Source of the DNA: Vitellaria paradoxa
Taxonomy: Eukaryota > Streptophyta > Magnoliopsida > Ericales > Sapotaceae
DNA: 64,000 nucleotides
Direction: 5' to 3'
Assembly (NCBI GenBank): GCA_019916065.1
Contig: CM034234.1
Coordinates: 320,963 to 384,962, forward strand
The notes under the pieces were generated by a model that did no database searches, was not told the origin of the DNA, and worked only from the letters and a program-made list of their open reading frames with translations. Position 1 is the first letter of the stretch; every line of letters begins with the position of its first letter. Positions 22,641 through 32,940 of this stretch are shown here, in pieces. The position numbers and the translations under genes were made by a program.

Positions 22641-23327
22641 AACTGAAAAAAAAAAAAAAAATTCAACCGCATGCTAGCACTTGCGTAAGTGGTGAAAAGT
22701 AGCCTATATTATTATTTTGGTATTTATAAAAGTAAAAATAAATAATAATAATAATAATTATAATAATTATATGTAATGTACTCATTATCGCTTAATTAAG
22801 CTGCTATCGGGGATGCTTCCATCAATCAGTTGCAAACTTTACAACTAAGGGTCGGTTTGGCGTACTAAAAAATTATAAAAAAAAATTTTATAAATCTCTA
22901 ATAATCTCTCTATTTCTAATTTTTCTATCATTATTAATTTCAAAAAATTCTAAAATTTTACTAAAAAAATAAAAAAATCTAAAAGTAAGTTAACCGAATG
23001 TGTACATTTTTATACAATTATATTTTTTGTGTCAAAAACTTTCAAATGAGTACTATTGTCGCTATTTTTTGTGAATTTTTTTAAATTCATGGGAATGGAT
23101 TTGGAAAAAGTTCCTTTGCTACTTTTCAGAAAAAAAAAGAGCGCCAAAATTAATCTCAAATCACATTTTATCTCAATTTATCTTGTTTTTTCTTATTTCA
23201 AATGGGCCTAATTAGCATGCATGTTGCAACCCTGATTCCACGTCTTTGTTCCGCTTTCGGGTTGTCGAATATCTGTACACGTATGCTCTCTTTCCTCAAA
23301 GTCAACCGGCCCCTATCAATTAATTAA
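22641..23327. other. Spacer between MULE termini, no gene
   Basis: AT-rich sequence with a (TAA)n run near 22740. No element ends or coding motifs were recognised. Confidence 0.5.
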
Positions 23328-23559
23328 AGGTAAATTACACCTAGACCCTCTAATTACACATGGATCCTCTTAATATTTAAAAATTATAAATATTTATCTT
23401 ATTTTGGAAAATTAGTAATACTTAGATCCATCTATTTGTGTGCTGTTAAAATTTTTATTAAAATAATGACATCAAGCAAAAATTTTTCTCAACATATCAA
23501 ATTTACCCTTCCTAACAATTAAAATTTATACTTGTACACTATATATATATATATATATA

Positions 23560-24830
23560 TATATAAAGTAGATGGAGGATCCAGTCACCATCGCTGGCGG
23601 TGTCTCCTCCGCCCTGACCATCGAAAACCAAGCTTACTGCCCGAGCCGACTCGAGAATGAGTCCGAGAATCAAGGCCAAATCATCAACACCATCAATTGA
23701 TTGAACTCTTTGTTAGATTTATTTTCCTTTGGTGCCCTTGAAAGCATGTTTTTGTAATGACATTTTATTTTTCTGGTTAAAATAAAACATTTATTTATTT
23801 AAGCATACACTATTGTCCCTTATTTATAAAGTATGTGATTTAAGTATTGGGCATAAGATATCAATACAAAAAGATTTAAATCACAAGTTTTATAAATTAA
23901 AGTAAATTCACAGCTATTAATGAAACAGGTATTTCATTATGTTAAAACTGTAACTTTTCTACTTCTTAATTGGGTGATTTATCTTGATCACTAAAGTGGT
24001 GACTTTGAGTAGGAAAGTTAGTATGTATATGTGATATACATATTGAAATGACTATTGTAAATTATGATTTGGTTAATAAATGTCTTTAATCATAATTTAC
24101 ATAAGTTTTAATAAACTTAATAAACCTTAATCCTGAGTTTGTAATGGACTCACATTCATAAATTAAGTCTATTTGAGTTATCATGGAGTGAGATCTTATA
24201 AATGGTCAAAACCTCGATAACTTGGAGATTTAATTTCATGAATCGTGGGAACATATACTTACAAGATGAAATCCATTAAAACGCTCACCTAAGCTATTTA
24301 TCTTTTTGATCATTAAATCTGTAGTCGCAGTTTATTCAATAAATTATTTATTGAATAACAATATTTATTTGTAAATTATTTACAAATATGAAAATATTGA
24401 GAATAATCAAAATTAAGATAAATCGTAACTTAGGATTAAATATGTAATTAAGGGGCTCGATATTTAGCTTAACTTAATTACGAGCTTATAATAGAGGGTT
24501 AATTAAGTGGATATTATTGGTCTAAGATCGAAATTCATTTTATTAAAAGTTATTTTAATTAAATGAATTTTAACATGGACTACTAAAGTGCAGCTCAGGA
24601 TTTTTAGTGGAATAGCCCTGAGTTAATTTAAAAGATAATGGGTTGTCATGAGATGACAAGACCCAAATATCTTTTAAGTTTGAGCTAGGAATCCATGGAC
24701 CTTCAGTCCCCAAGCTAGCTCAATTTTATCTTGATGGGCCAGGTCCAGCTAGCTAATTATCTATAATTTATTTATCTAAATAATATTTTTCTCTTTTTCT
24801 TAAGAAAAAATAACTTGTAAATAACGATTC
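23560..24830. other. Interior of the large MULE, no gene recognised
   Basis: After a (TA)n tract a small GC-richer patch opens with ATGGAGGATCCAGTCACC at 23572 and stays open for 42 codons. I do not recognise it. The rest is AT-rich and non-coding, with LTR-like character but no PBS or repeat partner found. Confidence 0.35.
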
Positions 24831-24888
24831 TAAAATTCTTGTTTGATGAATGTCAGTTTCAGATATTCTTTGTTTTGTAATAGATAAA

Positions 24889-24904
24889 CGAGTTCTATAC
24901 CAAG
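24889..24904 (-). promoter_or_regulatory. Candidate degenerate tRNA-Met primer site of the pararetrovirus
   Basis: The minus strand reads CTTGGTATAGAACTCG, close to the TGGTATCAGAGC site used by caulimovirids but with one base missing and one changed. It lies downstream of the promoter and poly(A) signal, as expected in the circular genome. Weak evidence. Confidence 0.25.
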
Positions 24905-24987
24905 ATAATTTTTGTTTATAATAATTTAATTGAAACACAAGATGAAGCGAAATATAACTGATAAAAATACAGATGATGTAAATAAAA

Positions 24988-24994
24988 CTTTATT
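24988..24994 (-). terminator. Poly(A) signal of the pararetrovirus
   Basis: AATAAAG on the minus strand, about 195 bases downstream of the TATA box. Caulimovirids place the polyadenylation signal shortly after the promoter so that the RNA becomes terminally redundant. Confidence 0.5.
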
Positions 24995-25180
24995 AATAAA
25001 AAATGTAAATACAATCTTTAATATAAGAACTTACTTGATACAAATGACTAGACTTGATACATCAGAGATAGCAGGATAAAGGGTAGGAAGTTTTGAGGAA
25101 ACTAAAACAGAGGGTTTTGTTTTTCAGAAAGGCTCTGAATCTAATCTCTGAATTCCTTCCCTCAATGTTCTCTTCCGTCT

Positions 25181-25190
25181 CATTTTATAG
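25181..25190 (-). promoter_or_regulatory. 35S-like TATA box of the pararetrovirus
   Basis: The minus strand reads CTCTCTATAAAATGAGACGG, followed by GGAAGAGAACATTGAGG, similar in layout to the caulimovirid genomic promoter. It lies between the last ORF and the poly(A) signal. Upstream on this strand are repeated TTTATGTCA words, reminiscent of the TGACG-type elements in such promoters. Confidence 0.55.
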
Positions 25191-25353
25191 AGAGGAAAAA
25201 GAATCAGGCTACAGTTTTTTCCGTGATGGGTAATGATAAAGAGCCTGACTTCTTTTACAAAGATGACATAAAGATAAAGCTAAAGGTGATAAATACATAA
25301 AGTTGACATAAATCTGAAAAGTGACATAAAGCTTGATAGCAATAGTTTCTTTG

Positions 25354-26664
25354 TTATGTGAGACTTGATGGCCTTTGGTTGGCGAGACTTGATGGATGAT
25401 TACAGGCGTGCAAGTCTGCAGTAGTCTTGATGATCATTTTTTGGCTTTTGCTTTTGTTTTCTTTTTCTATTTGATAGGAGTTGATGGGGTAGCATTCAAC
25501 ACCATAGCAGTCGTCTTCATTATCGTTACCAAGGTTAACCGAACTGAAGCTTTCAGCTGATGAGTTAGAGTTCTCACTTGATTCTTGTTCTTGTTCAGAT
25601 AATGATTCCAATGCAGCAAATAGTTGCTTCTTTAGTTCTATTTTTGATGAAGTAGCTGCAAGCTTTGATAAATTCTAGCTCTTCTGAAGGAAGAATTGTG
25701 TAGCAGATAATGATGATAATGCTGGATGTTGCTGAAAATATCTTTCGATGGTTGGAGGAGTGACTCTGTCAATCTTGAATTGTTCCCACCACTTGACTTT
25801 GATTCTTCTGATTAACGATGAAATGGTTGGGCCTTGATGAAAATATTCCCATTGGACAATCCATGCTAGGGAGAATTGTTGGAAAAAATAAAACAAATGG
25901 GGAAAATTATTCATAGGGAAATGAGAAGGGATTTTAAATTAGTCTTGATAAATCTGGAGTCCTTGATAAGCTGGTTTGGGTAAAATTTCTGGAACTGGTC
26001 CAAACATATTCCACCATTCAATGAACCATGGTGGAAGGGTTTGATCAAATTTATTTTGGAAATAAAACATCCAAGAATGCCTGAAAGTTTTGTTTTGATG
26101 ATAAAAAGTATGATACCAGGCTTTTTGATAATCCCAATAGTTATAAGTGGATGGTACAAAATGTTTGGAGAATTGGCGAGGTTGATTTGGGTGTGCTCCC
26201 CAATCTTCATTGGTCAGAATTTTGATAATTTGGCAAGTAGAATAAGCTATTTGGGTTGGATCAAATTTGTCAGGGTAATGTTTGAATGATACAGACTCAG
26301 TATCAACCAAGATAAATTCATAGAATTTCTGGATTTTCATGGAATTTGAGGTGATGAAATGATTATCTGGTAAAAATATGATTTGGAGAAGGTTATGGAC
26401 AGCTTGGTGATTGGGGGGATTTGTGAATGGATTTTCATATTCCTGGTGGGGTCTAGTAATGAGATATGTTTGTGGTTTAGGAAAATACTGTGATTTTGTT
26501 GACGGATAAATTTGAGTTATTGGTGTGGGGTTTGTCAACACCACCACATTTTTTGATGATGAAGGTATGGGGCCAAGAGCCACCATAGATGATGAAGAGA
26601 GACGTGGAGCCACCTCTTTTGATATTCCAGTTGTGACTGTTTGAGCAAAGCTCTTATCAGCCAC
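25354..26664 (-). pseudogene. Pararetrovirus downstream ORF (ORF2-like), broken
   Basis: It begins with an ATG at 26664, about 20 bases after the stop of the RT-RNase H frame. An open stretch of 241 codons contains aromatic-rich motifs such as NYWDYQKAWYHTFY and LPPWFIEWWNMFGPVPE. A stop at 25939 and two further interruptions follow, then an acidic Ser/Glu-rich tail (SLSEQEQESSENSNSS). The function of such ORFs in florendovirus-like genomes is not established. Not functional here. Confidence 0.55.
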
Positions 26665-26685
26665 TTGATTTAATATCTGTTATTG

Positions 26686-28522
26686 TTATTTTTCTTCTTT
26701 AAGTAACTGGGTATACCAGTCACTAGGAGATAAGGGAAAAACCCTTGGAATGGTAGTTGGTAAGGGTGTGGATTGACTGGAAGATGGTTTAATAGGTACC
26801 ATAGCATATGATTCTTTGGTAGTTGTTTGTTGGGTTGATGAAGAATGTTTAATAGGTTTAGGAGGCATAGTTTCCCTGCAAGAATTCACGGGTAAGGAAG
26901 TCAGGGATGGAATTTGCTTCTCCTTTGATATATTCAATTTTATAATCAAAAACTGATAAAATAGCTTGCCATCTTGCAAAAATCTGTTTTGATGCAATGT
27001 TTTGAACATCTTTTTGTAAAACATGCTTAGCAGCCTTACAATCAATTCTGATTAAAAATTCTTGATTTAATAAATCACTTTGAAATTTTTGAATACATAA
27101 TATAATAGATAAAATCTCTTTTTTAATAGTACTATAATTCTTTTGGGCATTAGTCCATGTTCCTTATGTAAATCGGACTAATTGTTCTTGATGGTGGCCA
27201 GGAAGACGTTGTTTTAGAATACCACCGTATCCTAGATCTGATGCATCTGTTTCTACGATTTTATAGGCTAGAGGGTTTGCTATATGCAAACATGGCAAAG
27301 ACTTAAGATGTTGCTTGAGTTGTTTGATGATTTGGGTATGCTGAGGAGACCATGGAGGAGGATTTTTCTTAAGTCTTTCTCTTAATGGAGCAACAATGAT
27401 ACTAAGTTTTTAATAATATTCTGAGATATAATTAAGGCTCCCTAAAAACCTTTGAAGTTGTTTTTTATCTTTAATTTCATTAGGAAATTTATTTGCAAAT
27501 TCTAAAGCTCTTTCAATTGGAGTAATTGTTCCTTGATCAATGTAATGTCCAAAAAATCTTATCCTAGTTTGAAAGAGATTAATTTTTGATGGAGAAAGCA
27601 CTAAACCATTTTTCTTTATAATATAAAGGAAAGTGTTTAAATGCTTCCAATGAAATTGAATACTATTTGAGAAGATTAATATATCATCAATGTATACTAT
27701 TGAGAAATCAGAATATGGGTTAAAGATGTCATTCATGATTTTTTGAAATTCACTTGGAGCATTTTTTAATCCAAAAGGCATTACATTCCATTCATATTGT
27801 CCAAAAGGGACAGTGAATGCTGTTTTATATTTATTTGATTCAGATATCTGGATTTGCCAAAATCCAGATTTTAAATCAAATTTTAAATATATTTTAGCAT
27901 GTACAAGTCTTTGGAGGAGGTCTTGCTTGCTAGGGATTGGATATCTTATCCATTGCAAAATATCATTCAAAGGTTTGTAATTTATTACTAGCCTTGGAGT
28001 TCCTCTTTCTATTTCAGCATTTTTATTTACATAGAAAGCAGCACAACTTCAGGGAGATTTGGATGGTCTTATTAGTTTTTTATCTAATAAATCTTAGATT
28101 TCCTTTTTGCAGTAATCTAAAAGTTCTTGATTCATTTGGATTGGTCTGGCTTTTGTTTTAATTTTTGATTCTTGGAAATCTTTAATATAAGGAAGAGTAA
28201 CTATATGACTTTTCCTATTCCAGAATGCATTTGAAATGGTGGAAGAAACTTCTTTGATTATTTTATTTTTAAAATTCTCAATTGCCAATTGCAACTGACC
28301 ATCTTGAAGTTGAGTTTTGATTTGTTGGCATATTTTTTCTTGTTTTAAAAACATTAATTGTTTTTCTTTTGATATGATTTTTGAAATATTATCTATTTGG
28401 ATTTTTTCTATGTCTATATCTTTTAAAATATTCAAATCTTTAATATTTAGAGGATTAAGAAATTCAAATATAATTTCTTGGTCAAATATATTGGTAGAAA
28501 TTCCTTTAGGAGATACAGTCAT
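26686..28522 (-). pseudogene. Pararetrovirus reverse transcriptase and RNase H, broken
   Basis: Ordered blocks on the minus strand: PRLVINYKPLND near 27990, KFDLKSGFWQIQI near 27870, VMPFGLKNAPSEFQKIM near 27760, catalytic YIDD at 27682-27693, and FGHYID near 27550. RNase H blocks follow (ETDASDLGYGGIL near 27250, then IRIDCKAAKHVLQ near 27030), ending with KGEANSIPDFLTRE near 26910. In-frame stops near 28094 and 28046 and at 27410, and others, separate the open pieces. The YIDD box itself is intact. Confidence 0.8.
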
Positions 28523-28565
28523 AGGTTGGATAAGATTTAAGAAATGTGTTCCTAATATTACTTCT

Positions 28566-28889
28566 CTATTTAAAATCTTTTACTAAAATATATGGAGTTT
28601 TTATGCATATATTTTGATTACATACATGGGCTTTTGTTAATTTATATTTGACTTTTAATGGCATACCATTAGCAGATGATAGTCTTTCTTTTGTTGGTTT
28701 AAAATATTTTATGGGTACTAATCCTTCCTGTATACAGTTAAGGTCAGCACCAAAATCAAAGAGTGCAGTAGTATTAATAGTATATTCTTTATTAATTACA
28801 ATTTTTAATTTTACATTCCATTTTTGGTAGGATATTTGGGTTAATACGAAAATATCATATTTTTTATGTTCTTTACTATGAGTTAACAA
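28566..28889 (-). pseudogene. Pararetrovirus aspartic protease with altered active site
   Basis: An open piece of 107 codons with the retropepsin layout ALFDFGADLNCIQEG, then LSSANGMPLKVKY and AHVCNQ. The usual active-site triad D-T/S-G reads D-F-G here (about 28748-28765), which should abolish activity. It ends at a stop just before the reverse transcriptase part. Confidence 0.7.
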
Positions 28890-29399
28890 GGTTTGTTGAT
28901 CAGAGGTTGAGACTATAATATCATTAGAATATTGATTTTTTAGAATTAATACTTGTTTTGTTAATTCTTGAATATCTGATTTTGATAGTCCTAGTTCCTG
29001 TTTTAGAGTTCTAATCTCTTTTTTGATTTCTTTTATTTCAAGTTTAATGTCTTCTATTGGAATTTTTTGTGATTTCTGAGGTTGTTTAGCATTTTTTAAT
29101 ATTGAATCTAGATCGTAACAATTTTCTACAACCTTTTTTTTATTCTTCTTAGTCTGTTAAAGGTTTTCTTTTAATTTTAATAAATAATTTATTTTCAGAT
29201 GAGGGTCTTCTATATCTTCAATCATTTCCATAATTAGTTCTTGTTCTCTGGTAATAACATTACAATGACAGTTTTGCTTGATAATTTTGCTACTAGATGA
29301 ATCATCAGATATTTCTGTATTAGATTCAGTTGATGATGTGATATTATCTATTTCAAAGTCATCTTGAGAATTTGATTTTTCATGTTCTGATTCAGAATT

Positions 29400-30430
29400 A
29401 CTTAACATCAGTATTTCTAATTATTTTTTGAGGTGTTCATCAATATCTAAGGAATTTATTTTACTTTTTAATGGACAATTATTTTTATAATGTCCTATTT
29501 TTCCATATTTATAACATGTTGGGGGTATTTTCTGATTGTTAATAGGCTTTTTCGATTTTTTTTTTTAATGTTGGAATTGATTTGGTTTATTTTTATAGAA
29601 TTTTTTGTAAAAATTATCTTGACTAGGTTGTCTTTTCTTTTTATAATAGGTTTTTGGTATTAGCTTTTTATCTTTTTTATGTTTTCTTGATGGAGGTAAG
29701 TTTTGTTTAGCTAATCCAAATTGTTCACAAAATGTGCCTAACTCTTTATGTGATTATGTTAATTCTCTTTGTAATCTTTGGTTTAATTGGAAGTTAGTAC
29801 AAATTTCAAATGCTATATCTTTTATAGTGTCTGATATATCAGGAAATGTTAAATATTCATAAGGTATTATGCCTTCATTTTGTTCTCTTAATCTAGTTTT
29901 TACTTTTTCAGCAAATAATCTTGGTAATCCATCAATAAATTTTTTTTTCCAGAACGGGAGACGCTGATCATCTCTCATTCCAAGTTTTGTTAAAAATGTT
30001 TCTTCATACTAGTTATAGTCTCGAAGTTTTGGACATTTTAAGTTTGTTAAGATTATGGACGATCTTTCTTCAATTTTTAATGTGTTTCCTATAAAATATT
30101 TAACAATAGAAAATATTAGGGTATTGACAGCATCTTCTATTATTGTTGGATTATCATCTTCATCTTCGACTTTTATAGGTTCATTAAATTCATCAGTTTT
30201 GATAGCATTTAATATATTATTTTTTTCTGATTTAGTAAGATATTTATCCCACCAAGTTTTGAGTCTTCCAGAAAATCCGGATATAAGAATTTATGCTACG
30301 GCTTTATCAAAACATTATTTTTTCATTTTGTAAGCACTTGCAACCATTGTCATTTCTTGTAATTTATTAATCTGTTGATATTCTGTTAATCCATCTAAAT
30401 TCCATTTATAGATATGAAATAAATTATAGA
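29400..30430 (-). pseudogene. Pararetrovirus capsid-like region with defective zinc knuckle
   Basis: The minus-strand pieces include WNLDGLTEYQ near 30400, FSGRLKTWWDKYL near 30260, and LPFWKKKFIDGLPRLFAEKV (29910-29970), a common capsid motif of this group. A Lys-rich stretch leads to the knuckle at 29475-29516, CYKYGKIGHYKNNC, where the second cysteine of C-x2-C is tyrosine. Acidic Ser/Asp/Glu-rich sequence follows (29157-29408), then a Lys/Glu/Leu coiled-coil linker near 28920-29100. Several stops interrupt it. Nothing upstream resembles a movement protein. Confidence 0.65.
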
Positions 30431-30800
30431 TAATATATATAAGATGATATGGTTGGGAGATTTTCTCAAGATACCATATATTCTAAATATATATTAAGAT
30501 GATATATATAAATAAGATATGTGTGAGAGTGGATAAGAGATAATATCTAGAATTAAAGATCTTCTCTGATACAAACTCTGTATCTCACTCTTTATAAATA
30601 TCTTTTATATATCAATTAACCAAGAGATCTGAAAAGAGTGACCACACACATCCATCTAGAGAGATAATTTGAGAATAGTTTGGAAGGCTGAATCGCTGAA
30701 AGAAGGTAATTCTGTTGTGCATCAAGAAAATTTTAAAGAAGTTCATCATTTCATTCGAGATATTTTTCTCAACCCTATACTATAAAAACCAACACTCTTC
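30431..30800 (+). promoter_or_regulatory. AT-rich block with TATA box, possible solo-LTR remnant
   Basis: The plus strand shows GATACAAACTCTGTATCTCACTC followed by TTTATAAATATC near 30590-30603, then a leader-like non-coding stretch up to CCAACACTCTTCTCTCC. This resembles a short plant LTR promoter. The boundary with the pararetrovirus remnant is about 30430. No TSD or partner was identified. Confidence 0.3.
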
Positions 30801-31151
30801 TCTCCAAGTCCTCGTCTATTCTCGTCCACTTGCAGACCTAGGTGCTCGAAAACTGTGACACTGAAATTTGATTCCAGTAATGCCCTTTGAGTCAGCAACC
30901 AAGTGACCTGATGACTTTACAAAAAGTGTTGCTGGTCATTCCGGTGACATGTCATCGACTACGAAGATTTAGAGCGAAACTACTCAGCTCTGTATCTCTC
31001 TAAGGTGAAGTTTGGTTTGAAAAATAAAAATAAAAATAAAAGTTTGTTTAAAAGTATAGTGATGAAATTTTGCTTGGAAAAAGTTAATAAAAATTAATTT
31101 TTTATTTTTATTTTTCATCTGAACACTATCAAAATTGATCACTGGTGATCG

Positions 31152-31735
31152 TTGGTGCTGTTGCAACAACGTTCGTTCTTTTCTATTTGCAAAAACACAT
31201 GCACTGTCTCCGCTCTTAGCTCAAAACCCCAAGAATTATCATCGCATGGCAAGGATCAAGCCCTTGTCTCACCTCTCATTGTCCCCAAAAACCCCAATTT
31301 GATTCGATCTCTAACGGTTAGATCTAGTTTGAATTCCCACATTATTTCTCCCAACGATCAATGGGGCACCTGGACTGTTCTCTTCGCCACTAGCGCTTTG
31401 GGTCTCTAGTAATTTCAGCAACCAAACATGAGATCCGCGATTTATTTTTTTTCTTTTTTCTTCTTTTCCATTTTTTTCTGATTTGTCAGGTATTGTGACT
31501 TATTTGTCGGAGGTAAGAGAAAATAGAGATTGGGAAAAGATTGAGTGGACTAGTTAGCATTTTGATTACGCTTGCAGCAAGTAATTTGGGGATTATATCA
31601 ATTAAAGTGCCAGCAAATTCTGTTGTCTTAAGCTTTATGCTCCCTCTGGTTGTTCCACTACTGTTGTTTCGAGCTGATTTGCATCGAGTAATACAGTCTA
31701 CGGAGAAGCTGCTAGATCCTTGTCGGTGGCACCCA
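31152..31735 (+). pseudogene. Partial DUF819 family gene (two exons), truncated
   Basis: 31190-31408 encodes a Ser-rich transit-peptide-like stretch and ISPNDQWGTWTVLFATSALGL. After an intron-like gap, 31515-31715 encodes IGKRLSGLVSILITLAASNLGII and MLPLVVPLLLFRADLHRVIQS. These are the N-terminus and first membrane helices of plant DUF819 (YjcL-like) proteins, predicted plastid membrane proteins of unknown role. Similarity stops at about 31715 and unrelated sequence follows, so most of the membrane domain is missing. The intron is kept, so it is not a processed copy. It lies just inside the right terminus of the large MULE-like structure. Confidence 0.75.
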
Positions 31736-32142
31736 ATGGAGAAGTGAGAGTAAGGCGGTGAACCCGCCAAGCTAAGCACTGGTTACACCAGCAGGTGAAA
31801 GAAGACTTACTGGATCTGGACATCCAGTTTAGAAGTCGGTCTTCTGAAAGGTAGAAAGAACAGTAGGGGCACAATTATCTTTACAATAAAATTTTAACGG
31901 AGCTAAACTTTAAATTAACGGAAGGGATTGGTTGTTACTAACTTTTCAAAATCAGGGATATCTGTGTCATTTTAAAATATTAGGGGGTCCATGTGTAATT
32001 ATGTTAATGTTTAGGAGGTCTAAGTGTAATTTATTCTTTGATTAAAAGTCGTTGGGGTCGGTTGGGAGGTGGATCTGAGGGAGAGCCCTAGTTCGCCTTC
32101 AGATCAGAGGATTTTCCGATAAGACAATATTACCTTCGCGTT

Positions 32143-32165
32143 TATATATATATATATATATATAT
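32143..32165 (+). promoter_or_regulatory. TA repeat acting as probable TATA region of the LEA_2 gene
   Basis: A run of TA dinucleotides after GCGTTTATATA lies about 120 bases before the LEA_2 start codon. It is both a microsatellite and a plausible TATA element. Confidence 0.45.
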
Positions 32166-32280
32166 CGTATCGGGTTATTCTCTGCCTTCTCTAACCACTT
32201 CGATTTGATTCCCGATTTGTTTTATTAAGAATTTTCACCGGGGCCAAAAAATAAAAAAAAAAAAGGAAAAGAAAAGAAAA

Positions 32281-32940
32281 ATGGAAGTAGAATCTTCTGC
32301 TACTTCATCTTCTTCGAAGAGGGAGGCGAAATCAATAGCACCTGTTCTCCCCACTGATGGAAACACTAGGAAACGCCGCAGAAGAAATACGTGTTTGGCC
32401 GTGATAGCGGGGGTGATATTATGCTTGGTTGTGGTGATCTTGATATTGGGGTTCACCGTCTTCAAACCTAAACGTGCCGTTACCACCGTCAATTCTGTGA
32501 CTCTCAACGATTTCCAGCTTTCTCTGGACGTTGTCAGGTTCAAGGTTAAATTGAACGTCACCCTCGACCTGAATCTTTCCGTCAAAAATCCCAATAAAGT
32601 CGGATTCAAGTACACCAACAGCTCCGCCTTGTTGAAATACCGCGGTGAAGTGGTCGGCGAGGTTCCCATCCCCGCTGGTAAGATATCCGCAGACCAAACC
32701 CTCCCTCTCAATCTCACTCTTACTTTATTGGCGGATCGATTACTCTCCAACTCCAGTGTGTATTCCAACGTCATCTCTGGTACGTTGCCTCTGAGTACCT
32801 TTGCCAGGATCTCTGGCAAAGTTTACATCTTGAACATTTTCAAATTTCACGTGGTTTCAGACACTTCTTGCGATATCAATATCAATGTTAGGGAGAGAAC
32901 TGTGGCTAATCGGACTTGTCAATATAAGACCAAATTGTAG
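32281..32940 (+). CDS. LEA_2 / NDR1-HIN1-like membrane protein, single exon
   Basis: 219 codons, intact, ATG to TAG. Residues 1-35 are cytosolic with a Ser-rich start and a basic KRRRR patch. Residues 38-61 form one hydrophobic transmembrane segment. The rest is an LEA_2 (WHy-like) beta-sandwich with LSVKNPNKVGFKY at about 99-111, YRGEVVG at 110-116 and PAGKISA at 131-137. Several N-x-S/T sites and two C-terminal cysteines (197 and 213) suit an extracytosolic face. The family includes NDR1/HIN1-like proteins and LEA hydroxyproline-rich glycoproteins linked to stress or pathogen responses; the exact role here is not known. A homogeneous A/G tract precedes the start codon. Poly(A)-like ATTAAATAA lies shortly after the stop. 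Confidence 0.93.
   Translation: MEVESSATSSSSKREAKSIAPVLPTDGNTRKRRRRNTCLAVIAGVILCLVVVILILGFTVFKPKRAVTTVNSVTLNDFQLSLDVVRFKVKLNVTLDLNLSVKNPNKVGFKYTNSSALLKYRGEVVGEVPIPAGKISADQTLPLNLTLTLLADRLLSNSSVYSNVISGTLPLSTFARISGKVYILNIFKFHVVSDTSCDININVRERTVANRTCQYKTKL

Larger units (their letters stand above)
24889..30430 (-). mobile_element. Endogenous pararetrovirus (Caulimoviridae, florendovirus-like), decayed and 5'-truncated
   Basis: On the minus strand the order is capsid-like region with zinc knuckle, coiled-coil linker, retropepsin, reverse transcriptase, RNase H, then a separate downstream ORF, then a TATA/poly(A) terminal region. That order, the lack of integrase and LTRs, and the YIDD reverse transcriptase fit Caulimoviridae. 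The second ORF after RNase H suggests the florendovirus group. No movement-protein region is present. Many stops and frameshifts break the frames, so it cannot express a virus. Confidence 0.8.
23328..32036. mobile_element. Large MULE-like structure (8.7 kb) enclosing a pararetrovirus and a gene fragment
   Basis: The left end AGGTAAATTACACCTAGACCC and the right end, read inward from 32036 as GAATAAATTACACTTAGACC, begin inverted repeats of about 120 bp. Both share AATTACACATGGA, CCTAATATTT-like and GTTAAAATTTT words. Flanking 9-mers ATTAATTAA (23319-23327) and TTTGATTAA (32037-32045) match at 7 of 9. The termini belong to the same family as the elements at 17156-22640. The pararetrovirus was probably inserted later, and the DUF819 fragment near the right end could be MULE-captured. 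Confidence 0.55.

Noticed and set aside
30564..30580. TCTGATACAAA as a pararetroviral tRNA-Met primer site
   Set aside because: Too degenerate, and it lies next to a truncated capsid region instead of before a first ORF.
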